A stretch of 64,000 nt of DNA. It comes from JAEZPW01 sp035629075 (GTDB taxonomy: Bacteria; Acidobacteriota; Terriglobia; Terriglobales; Acidobacteriaceae). Each line of letters begins with the position of its first letter. The first letter of the stretch is position 1. Both the position numbers and the translations under genes were made by a program. Location: positions 1 through 64,000 of the forward strand of contig DASPIK010000031.1 of the NCBI GenBank assembly GCA_035629075.1, in the 5' to 3' direction. The notes under the pieces are model-generated. The model did no database searches, was not told the origin of the DNA, and worked only from the letters and a program-made list of their open reading frames with translations. This document shows, piece after piece, positions 9,135 through 16,623 of this stretch.

Positions 9135-10607
9135 TCAGATTCCGCGCATGGCGAAGGCAGCCGTGTGCAGCAAAATCGCGAGATCCATAAAAAAGTTTTG
9201 GTTGCGGATGTAATACAGATCGTAGTGAATGTTTTCGTGGATGAGGTGGGCGCGGTCAGCACTGAGTTGCCACAACCCGGTTACGCCGGGCTTAACTTCT
9301 AAACGCTGACGCTGGCGGGCATTGTATTCAGCAACGATGAACGGCATCTCCGGTCGGGGGCCCACCAGCGACATATCCCCCCGAATGACGTTCAGTATTT
9401 GCGGGACCTCATCGAAGCTCGTCCGACGGAGAAAACGGCCCAAACGCGTGATTCGCATGTCCGAACCGTCCGTCGGCGAATAGTGGTACTTCGGCGCGTC
9501 CGTGTACATGGTCCGGAATTTATACATGTTGAAAGTCTTTCCATTCTGGCCCACACGGGTCTGCACGAAGAGCGCCGGTCCCGGCGAATCCAGCTTCACG
9601 AGCAAAGCGACCAGCGCGGAAACAGGCAGCGAAAGTAGCAGAACGGTCGTGCTTACAACCAAGTCAAAAGCCCTTTTAAGCAGCCGATGTCGAAGCTTCG
9701 CTGGGGGCTTGCCGAAGGAACCGAGGAGAAGGCCATCGATTTCGGTATAATCCAACTGGTAATCAGAAGGCACGGACTGGCCGGGCACAAAAGCCAACGA
9801 CGCCCCAGTCGCAGCCGCCTCGGCGCAGGCTGTAAGGAACCGCTCGCGATCGAGAGATGGGATGGCTACGATCACCATGTCGATAAGGTTGCGGTCGAGT
9901 AGCTTGCGGGTGAGCGGGCCTCGGGAAATAGTGAGGCACCGCTCGTGCGAATAGGACAAGTCGAAAACTTCCTCTCCGCACTTACCAGGATCGTCATCGA
10001 GGACGATCACGGGCTCAAGGCCTAGCTTGGTGGATCGTGCCAAAGCCGAGAACACCCTGCGGCCAGTGTACCCCGCCCCATAAATGAGCACGCGGCGAAT
10101 GCCGTACCCTCGATTGTGCAGCGCGCAGACGATCAGGTACATCGTGTGTTTCTGCACTATCAGCAGCGCCGGCACAAAGAAGAATGCCAAGATAATGACC
10201 CATCTCGAGACAAGATGCCCCGTCAGCGACGGCACCGGCGAGACCAGCAGGAAACCAATCACTGAGGCGCGCAAGACGCGCTCAGTTTCTCGAATTCGCA
10301 GCAGACTGCTTCCGAGCCGGTACGCCCCCTCTCGGTCCAGCAACAGAACCTGTAACCCGGCGAAAACAGTGGCGGCAACAAACACGGTTCCGGAACTGTA
10401 AATGACGTGCCTGCCAAGTCCGAGACCGTGGTAAAGGAAGTATGAGAGAGCAGCCGCGAACATTACAGTGAGCGCGTCCGCAATCACCTCGCAACAAGTG
10501 AGAACGGTCTCAAACTGATTCGCCACACGGGCACGTTGGTCGACGTGAGCCGATTCTGCCAACTCCCCTAGTATCAAACTATCTTCGTCAAAACCAATTG
10601 AACTCAT
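9135..10607 (-). CDS. Polyprenyl glycosylphosphotransferase that initiates exopolysaccharide synthesis
   Basis: This is a WbaP/WcaJ-type initiating transferase, which moves a sugar-1-phosphate from a UDP-sugar to undecaprenyl phosphate in the inner membrane. The N-terminal third has several hydrophobic segments (for example around VIADALTVMFAAALSYFLY). A CoA-binding-like Rossmann region follows (RVLIYGAGYTGRRVF), then a further membrane hairpin (KRAFDLVVSTTVLLLSLPVS). The catalytic domain shows FVQTRVGQNGK, MYKFRTM, DEVPQILNVIRGDMSLVGPR and GVTGLWQLS. The length of 490 residues is normal for the family. It is preceded by 66 bases without an obvious terminator. Confidence 0.94.
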   Translation of the reverse strand: MSSIGFDEDSLILGELAESAHVDQRARVANQFETVLTCCEVIADALTVMFAAALSYFLYHGLGLGRHVIYSSGTVFVAATVFAGLQVLLLDREGAYRLGSSLLRIRETERVLRASVIGFLLVSPVPSLTGHLVSRWVIILAFFFVPALLIVQKHTMYLIVCALHNRGYGIRRVLIYGAGYTGRRVFSALARSTKLGLEPVIVLDDDPGKCGEEVFDLSYSHERCLTISRGPLTRKLLDRNLIDMVIVAIPSLDRERFLTACAEAAATGASLAFVPGQSVPSDYQLDYTEIDGLLLGSFGKPPAKLRHRLLKRAFDLVVSTTVLLLSLPVSALVALLVKLDSPGPALFVQTRVGQNGKTFNMYKFRTMYTDAPKYHYSPTDGSDMRITRLGRFLRRTSFDEVPQILNVIRGDMSLVGPRPEMPFIVAEYNARQRQRLEVKPGVTGLWQLSADRAHLIHENIHYDLYYIRNQNFFMDLAILLHTAAFAMRGI

Positions 10608-10673
10608 CGGTATCCCAAACCCACACAGGACTCAGTTTCTGAACCTCTGATATGCATCGGGCAAAGGCGCCAA

Positions 10674-13226
10674 TCATGGCAGTTGATGTTTCGGCTCGCT
10701 GGGGGAGCAACACGGAGCTAGTCGTGCCGGTGGAAGTTGCTTGTCATACACGCGAGGACGAAAGGCAATCTGCACGGTCGCACTAACATTCGAACGGGAC
10801 TGGGCGGACAGAACAGGAAAATTCCAACGTTCGTACTGTAGCCTGGCCGTGAGATCGACCCCCGGTCGCAGAGATAGGTTTGCCCCCAGGCTCCAGTCGT
10901 CGAGTCTGCCTCCTTGCAGGAAGTCCCGATCTACGCGTTGAGCGCGGTAGGCTGCATTGATATTGCTTCGCGGTGAAAGCCAGTAACGGCTCCAGGCCTG
11001 ATAGCCGTAACCTTGCCGACCCACCCAGTTACCAAGCAACTGACCGGCATTCGTGTAACCGTTCAGATAGCGGGTGTTGTAATAGTGGAACCCGCTGAAC
11101 AACAAGCCCGCCGGCAAATCTGTGTAGCTGCCTTCTGCCCGAAAGTCCAACCGTGGCACTCTCGGGACCTGCGCCAGAAAAATGCCGGGACGCATGGCAG
11201 AACGACGCGGGTAGCCGATAGGAGATATTTGATCTTCGGTGAACGCGTCGGTATATAAGGTCAGCCAGCGACGAAGTCTTGGGATTCTATAACTGAAGTC
11301 GAACCCTGAGCGCCTATCCCCAGGATCGTTTTCGATTGTGTTTCCTGCAGAGAACAAACTGGTCCAGAATCGGCTCGCAGTAAACGGGAACTTCGGGCCG
11401 CCCATCATTACCGTTCGCGAGACACTGAATTCAAAATTGGGCGTGGGCTTAAAACTGATCTTCTGCCCGTGAATGAACGGCTGATTCGCGAGCGCCCGTC
11501 CATTGACTCCCACTAGCCCTTCTTCTGTGCTGACGAATTCGTGTCCATTCAGTCGGCCGACGAAGAACTCGGATCGAACCGGCCCTAGCCGTCCAAGAAC
11601 TGACGGCAATTTGAAGGGCGACACACGGTTCAATCGCAGCATGAGCGGGGGTTCAGCATTGTTACTGAAGAGCATCGGAGCGCCATCGCCGGGCCCCCAA
11701 TACAATGTCTGCTTGCCGAAGGAAATCTGGTAGTTCGCCAGGTTGTATGCCACGTAGGCGTCCAGAAGGCGAACTCGATTGGTCGGGCGTAGTGGCTCAG
11801 TCACCAACAACGGAGTGCGGTCAACGCTGGAAATCGCTTGACGTGCTTCCAGCGGAATGCTGCCTGGTGATGCCGCATGCTGATACTCTGCATTGACGTA
11901 CACCGCGAACGGCCCCGCTGTTGCGCTGGCTGCTATTCCGGTGATCGCGTTGAATCCTTCGGAATACGGACGGCCGAAGTCGTTAACGATCGTTTGGCCG
12001 AAGTGGTAGCCATCTCTGAGTGGCTGGCCTCCGATCATCTGCGCGCGAGCATAAATCGAATCAACGGCTGCGGCCGTGTTCGAACCGCCACTCAGGCGGG
12101 TCATCTCCGGGTTGAACTCAGAACCGAGCACTTGCAGTAACTGCAGCACTTCCGGCGGCACGACTTCGCCAGACTCGATTCGCTGATTGGCTTCTTCCAA
12201 CAGTCGGGCACATTCCAATCGCGTCCACGGGCGAAGGCTGAAAATTGCCGATTCGAGGTAGCCGGCAGCAGCTAAACGATCAAACGCCGCATAGGCCCAG
12301 TGATCGATTGGCAGATAGGGCGAACCCATGTTGGCGGCCGTACGCGGTGCCCTTTCCGTGTAGGTGGTGTCGTCACCCCATTCCGCCCCCGGTAATTCCC
12401 GGTCATGATGGCGTCGATACAGCTGCCGCCCGATTAGCCAGCCCAGAGTGCCACCTACGAGAACATCGGACGCGAAGTGCTGTCTTGAGGTGACCCTGCT
12501 GGCGCTTACGGCTGTCGCTGCGCCGTATGCCAAAACTTTCGTGAGAGGACCGGGATATTCATGCGCGATCGCGCTGGCCATCGACCATGCTGCTAGCGAG
12601 TGATCTGACGGAAAGGAACCGTTCAGTGGTCCCGCAGACCTGCCGTCCAACGAATTCGGCCTCCGACGCTGCGAGACAACTTTTATGGCCTGACCGACTA
12701 AAAGACTGTTAGCCAGCGCTTCGGCAGCAAGGATGCCAGTTTCGCGTTGATGTGCATTGCCGCCTAGCGCTCCCGATACGTACAAAGTTCCGCTGCCCAA
12801 TGCCAACGCACCAAGCGCGAAGTTCCCCGTCTTTTCACCGCGCTGGACGAAGTCGTTGCTGCGATTGTTAAACTCTCTCGAAATGGAGTGATCAGAGGCG
12901 AACACGCCAGCAGTAATAGCGGTAAGAGGCACCAGCCATGTCGCGTCACGAGCGCTCAGGCGCAAAGGTGACGTCCAGATTGCTTTCTGATCGGACAAAG
13001 CTCGGGAAGCGAAACGGCGAACATACGCCGGCTTCTGCTCAGACGAGAAAGTCGGCACTGCGAACGCAGCTCTCAACCTTTCATCTGTTGCAATCTCGTC
13101 GTGGTCACGCGGAGGGTCCGGAGCGGCCTGTCCGACTGCTGAACAAAAAGCCGATAGCAGTAAAGCCGAAAAGAGCACGCCTATTCGAGCTAGGGGACAG
13201 CGTTTTGTAAAACCCGGGGCCTTCAA
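10674..13226 (-). CDS. PAP2 phosphatase fused to a Wzi-like outer-membrane barrel
   Basis: The 850-residue protein starts with a signal-peptide-like stretch (IGVLFSALLLSAFCSAVGQA). A PAP2 domain follows at about residues 90-270 with all three phosphatase motifs: KVVSQRRRP, PSDHS and SRVTSRQHFASD. From about residue 300 a short SLH-like helical region (LPIDHWAYAAFDRLAAAGYLES) leads into a long beta-rich region like capsule assembly protein Wzi (SFGKQTLYWGPGDGAPMLFSN). PAP2 enzymes dephosphorylate lipid pyrophosphates; Wzi-like barrels hold capsule at the surface. The start appears to be TTG, 9 bases after the export gene's stop. Having both halves in one chain would put the phosphatase in the periplasm beside the barrel. 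Confidence 0.88.
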   Translation of the reverse strand: MKAPGFTKRCPLARIGVLFSALLLSAFCSAVGQAAPDPPRDHDEIATDERLRAAFAVPTFSSEQKPAYVRRFASRALSDQKAIWTSPLRLSARDATWLVPLTAITAGVFASDHSISREFNNRSNDFVQRGEKTGNFALGALALGSGTLYVSGALGGNAHQRETGILAAEALANSLLVGQAIKVVSQRRRPNSLDGRSAGPLNGSFPSDHSLAAWSMASAIAHEYPGPLTKVLAYGAATAVSASRVTSRQHFASDVLVGGTLGWLIGRQLYRRHHDRELPGAEWGDDTTYTERAPRTAANMGSPYLPIDHWAYAAFDRLAAAGYLESAIFSLRPWTRLECARLLEEANQRIESGEVVPPEVLQLLQVLGSEFNPEMTRLSGGSNTAAAVDSIYARAQMIGGQPLRDGYHFGQTIVNDFGRPYSEGFNAITGIAASATAGPFAVYVNAEYQHAASPGSIPLEARQAISSVDRTPLLVTEPLRPTNRVRLLDAYVAYNLANYQISFGKQTLYWGPGDGAPMLFSNNAEPPLMLRLNRVSPFKLPSVLGRLGPVRSEFFVGRLNGHEFVSTEEGLVGVNGRALANQPFIHGQKISFKPTPNFEFSVSRTVMMGGPKFPFTASRFWTSLFSAGNTIENDPGDRRSGFDFSYRIPRLRRWLTLYTDAFTEDQISPIGYPRRSAMRPGIFLAQVPRVPRLDFRAEGSYTDLPAGLLFSGFHYYNTRYLNGYTNAGQLLGNWVGRQGYGYQAWSRYWLSPRSNINAAYRAQRVDRDFLQGGRLDDWSLGANLSLRPGVDLTARLQYERWNFPVLSAQSRSNVSATVQIAFRPRVYDKQLPPARLAPCCSPSEPKHQLP

Positions 13227-13235
13227 GCTGGTCTT

Positions 13236-16019
13236 CTAGAAACTTGTTGCTACCTTCGCGGCAATGGCTACCGAAGAGGTGATCTGAGCCGTGTTCAGCA
13301 GATTTCTCCAGAACGCCGAATCCGTCTTAATCTTCTCCGGCACTACCACCACATCTCCGGGCTGAAGAACAGTCGCCAGCACGCCGCCACCGAACCACCC
13401 CGCTGAACCATTGCCCACGACCGAACCGTTTGCGCGAATTACGAAGGCTTGCTTCTTGTTCGCGAATTCGGTGGTGCCACCGGCGCGTCGCAAGTACCAG
13501 GCCGCGCTCTTGCCTGGCGCAAACGTAACTGCCGACGCATTGTTGACGGCGCCGTTCACCAAAACGAAACTCGGCTTCTTGGGGATTGTAAGAACGTCCC
13601 CGGCGCGCACTTCGATGTCTGCGGGAGTATTCTCCCATTTCGAAATATCTGCAGAAATCTGAATGACCAAGCGACCAGTGGGAGGCTGATTCTTAAGCCG
13701 ATTGAGCATGGCCTCCTGCTGCTGCAGGAAAGCGGCCGCTCCAGCGCTTTGATCTTTAGCATCGGGCTGGGCAGATTCCATGCGCTTGATGAGGGCCTCA
13801 CGCGCCTTTCGGTCGAGTTCCCGGACCTGTTCCCGCTCCAGCACAGCGCCGTTGGCGTACGCACCTGGGCGCAGGCCACCTACACGTTTCAGAACCGAAC
13901 TGAGCTTTTCACCTTCTTGGATTCCGTACTTGCCGGGCCGAACGACTTCGCCGTTAACCGTGACCGCAGCTCCCAAGTCACGCCAGCCAGTCAACTGATG
14001 GATGGTCAGAACATCCCCTGGTCTGAGCACCGGATCGGCAGTCGTATCGCCGGCGAGTGCCTTTCCTATGGCTATGGTGCGATGAGCAACAGTGACGGTT
14101 TCATTCTGCAGCTCTACCGACGTCGAAAGTTCCGCTTGGTCCGTCGCGGCGCTACGTTTAAAACCGCCAGCCATCCTGACCAATGCAGCGGCTGTCATGC
14201 CCTGCTCGAGCGGATATTCGCCTGGTCTCAGAACCTCTCCATAGATCGACACTGTCGGCGCATCGACTTCATACCGCCCGAAAATGCGAATAGTATCGAA
14301 AGGCTGCAGGCTGATGGCCTTGCCATGTTCGAGCACATCCCTAAGGTTGAACGGAACCACGTCGGGACGCATATCGGGAGGCCGTAACCGCACAAGCTCC
14401 GCGTAGTCAGCCGGCTCGGGCAAGAGTTCGTTGTAAGAAGTGATGACCTGGTTGACCGTCATCCCCTCGCGATAGGGATACTTGCCGGGACGAAACACGT
14501 GGCCATCCAGGTACAAGACCGCATCGTTGTGCGGCAATATCGGCGAGATGACAACACGGTCACCATCTTGCACCTTGAACTGCGCCAGTAACCGATCGAA
14601 ATCCTTTTCTTCCCCTTTTCCGGGCTGCTTGACACTCAGCATGGTTCGCTTGGCATGGGCTTCGACCCTCTCCACCTTCACCTCATGCAAGGCTCCCGTG
14701 ACCATGACACCGCCAGCCATGTCGAGCACTTCGGCCAAGGTGGCTTCGGGGCGAACCTCGTAGATAGCCGGACGGCGCACCATTCCGGAGACGGAGATTT
14801 GCGCACCGGCTGGGGGCACCAGGATCGTATCGCCAGATTGCAGCCGCTCCGATCCGTTTCGCACCCCCTTCAACATGAATTCATAAAGGTCGACCTCGCA
14901 CACCAGCGTCGCCCCTCGAAGATGTCGTATGGTGCGGAGAGAACCTCGGTCCGTCGGGCCTCCGGCCATGTACAGCGCATGCAGAGGGGTGGAAAGTGAG
15001 CTCACGTCGTAAGCGCCGGGCCTTTCGACGTCTCCGACCACGTACACGCGTACGGTACGCAGTCGAGAAAGCGACATGTCTACTTTGACATCTCGGAACT
15101 CCTGGTTCAGTGCGACCTCAACGGATTGCTGAGCTGCCGCTAGCGTCTTGCCGGCCAGCACAACTGCCCCAACTTCAGGCAACAACACACGCCCCTGCCG
15201 ATCCACAACGGCCTTGAAGGTCTGCGACACTCGCCCGTGAAGATTGATGACCAGGCTGTCTCCGGGCCCCAACACGTAATCTGGACCAGCCGGCAAGTCC
15301 AGAGCCAAACCCTCAGACTTCTCTTCGATATCCCGATTCTGAAACACCTGCTCGCCGAAGCGCTGGAGCTTCGCTTCGCGGTCCGAAAACTGGGCATAGA
15401 GTTCATTCAGTGATCGGAGGCGCGGATAAGGACTAGGTACGCGCGTAAGCGACGGCTGTGACGGTTTTCTTACCGTCGTTGCCGTGTTGTCTTCAGCGGC
15501 GCTTCTACGCGTCTTCGCGCGTCGACTAACGCCAAGTCCACTGGTTTCAGCCGGGTCGCGATCCCGCAGCCGTGCTTCATCTAAAGGTTCTTCCGAGTTC
15601 TCGAGCAAGCTACCGCTGCTCTGTCCATCCAAGGACTGCGGCAACTCGCTGGCAGTCACCGCTCCACGCTCTACCAGGAGGCGAGTTAAAGCCGTTCGAA
15701 ACTGCGGCACTTCGCGCACCCGTGCGAATATCGCAGTGTCAGAAATTCGGTCCTGTTCGATGACGTCTCCCCGGTCGCGAAGCTCGGAGGCGAGCAACTT
15801 TTTTGCTTCGGCCAGCAGTTTCGGCTGTTCCCTTAACAGCGAGATGATGCGCTCGGCCGGGAGCCCTCGGTCTGCGCCGCCAGCCTGAATCTCCGAATAG
15901 GACTCAAACGTCATCTCGTCGGTGCTGACCTGAGCGTTCGCGATTGCGGCAAGCGCAAGCACTGCCGCCGCAACAGCAATCCATTTGCAACGCGGGAAGC
16001 GCAATTCTCTTTTCATCAT
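13236..16019 (-). CDS. Polysaccharide export protein with six SLBB repeats (Wza/GumB-related)
   Basis: This is the first gene of the exopolysaccharide operon and encodes the probable outer-membrane export pore. I choose the ATG at 16019, because MMKRELRFPRCKWIAVAAAV forms a signal peptide cut near ANAQ and an AAGAAAAG sequence lies just upstream; a longer open frame runs on to 16223. The 927-residue product has a poly-export domain (YVLGPGDSLVINLHG). Six SLBB-like repeats follow, marked by VVGDVERPGAYDV, VSGMVRRPAIYEV, LDGHVFRPGKYPY, IYGEVLRPGEYPL, VNGEVVRPGKYGI and the degenerate VNGAVNNASAVTF. Classical Wza has about 380 residues and far fewer repeats. No lipobox cysteine is seen at the cleavage site. 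Confidence 0.92.
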   Translation of the reverse strand: MMKRELRFPRCKWIAVAAAVLALAAIANAQVSTDEMTFESYSEIQAGGADRGLPAERIISLLREQPKLLAEAKKLLASELRDRGDVIEQDRISDTAIFARVREVPQFRTALTRLLVERGAVTASELPQSLDGQSSGSLLENSEEPLDEARLRDRDPAETSGLGVSRRAKTRRSAAEDNTATTVRKPSQPSLTRVPSPYPRLRSLNELYAQFSDREAKLQRFGEQVFQNRDIEEKSEGLALDLPAGPDYVLGPGDSLVINLHGRVSQTFKAVVDRQGRVLLPEVGAVVLAGKTLAAAQQSVEVALNQEFRDVKVDMSLSRLRTVRVYVVGDVERPGAYDVSSLSTPLHALYMAGGPTDRGSLRTIRHLRGATLVCEVDLYEFMLKGVRNGSERLQSGDTILVPPAGAQISVSGMVRRPAIYEVRPEATLAEVLDMAGGVMVTGALHEVKVERVEAHAKRTMLSVKQPGKGEEKDFDRLLAQFKVQDGDRVVISPILPHNDAVLYLDGHVFRPGKYPYREGMTVNQVITSYNELLPEPADYAELVRLRPPDMRPDVVPFNLRDVLEHGKAISLQPFDTIRIFGRYEVDAPTVSIYGEVLRPGEYPLEQGMTAAALVRMAGGFKRSAATDQAELSTSVELQNETVTVAHRTIAIGKALAGDTTADPVLRPGDVLTIHQLTGWRDLGAAVTVNGEVVRPGKYGIQEGEKLSSVLKRVGGLRPGAYANGAVLEREQVRELDRKAREALIKRMESAQPDAKDQSAGAAAFLQQQEAMLNRLKNQPPTGRLVIQISADISKWENTPADIEVRAGDVLTIPKKPSFVLVNGAVNNASAVTFAPGKSAAWYLRRAGGTTEFANKKQAFVIRANGSVVGNGSAGWFGGGVLATVLQPGDVVVVPEKIKTDSAFWRNLLNTAQITSSVAIAAKVATSF

Positions 16020-16083
16020 CTTTTCTTTTATCTGTTCGGGTCGGGTGAGCATGTGTTCGGTACCACCGGCAACGCGCAACGCG

Positions 16084-16097
16084 TCACTCCGGAGTGA
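16084..16097. promoter_or_regulatory. 14-base perfect palindrome upstream of the EPS operon
   Basis: TCACTCCGGAGTGA reads the same on both strands. It lies 65 bases before the chosen start of the export gene. The TCACT/AGTGA arms recur in a second dyad 43 bases further upstream, which suggests an operator pair or a leader hairpin. No regulator can be named. Confidence 0.4.
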
Positions 16098-16139
16098 AGA
16101 CATGCTGCTCTGCAAGGGCTTTTGGTAAAGCTTCGCCCC

Positions 16140-16159
16140 GTCACTTAGGGGACAGTGAC
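16140..16159. promoter_or_regulatory. Dyad GTCACT-N8-AGTGAC upstream of the EPS operon
   Basis: The two six-base arms are perfect inverted copies with an eight-base spacer (TAGGGGAC). They share the TCACT/AGTGA half-sites of the palindrome at 16084-16097. It is a candidate operator for the exopolysaccharide operon, or for both divergent units. Confidence 0.4.
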
Positions 16160-16623
16160 CAACCCGTATGACACGCACACCAACCCAGCCGTACGCCCAG
16201 AAGAAAGCGCGACCGTGATGCACGTTTTCAGGATCTATTCTGGATCGACGGAAATTCTATGACTTTGAGCAGGTACCTTCAATAGGGTAATTTCCCTGAA
16301 AGCGACACGAAAGACGACACCTTCGTTCTAGGGGCGAGAATCCACGCCGCAGGTCGGAATGGCTGGGCCGGCACTGGGGATCCAACACCTAAAGCATCGT
16401 TTGTCGATGAAATAGACAGTGCCGTTCGGCTTCAGCGTCGAGTTTCGAGGGATGCAAGCCGATTGATGCGAAAACAGTACCGATGGTTCAAGCATTGATT
16501 ACCGTGGGTACTGCCAAAGGTCTCATCGATTCATTTTGTGGTTCTTATCTCGCGCACTCGGCCATTACAATTCGTTGCTTCCAATCCAAAGCTGTCTTTT
16601 TTAGTGCTCAATCAGGAGGCAAT

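Larger units (their letters stand above)
16020..16623. other. Divergent intergenic region between the EPS operon and the GVYG-repeat gene
   Basis: These 604 bases separate the minus-strand exopolysaccharide operon from the plus-strand repeat-protein gene, so they must hold both promoters. I found two dyads near the minus-strand gene, listed separately, and no convincing -35/-10 pair. In-frame codons continue upstream of both chosen starts without an early stop. The chosen starts rest on signal peptides and ribosome-binding sites. Confidence 0.6.
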
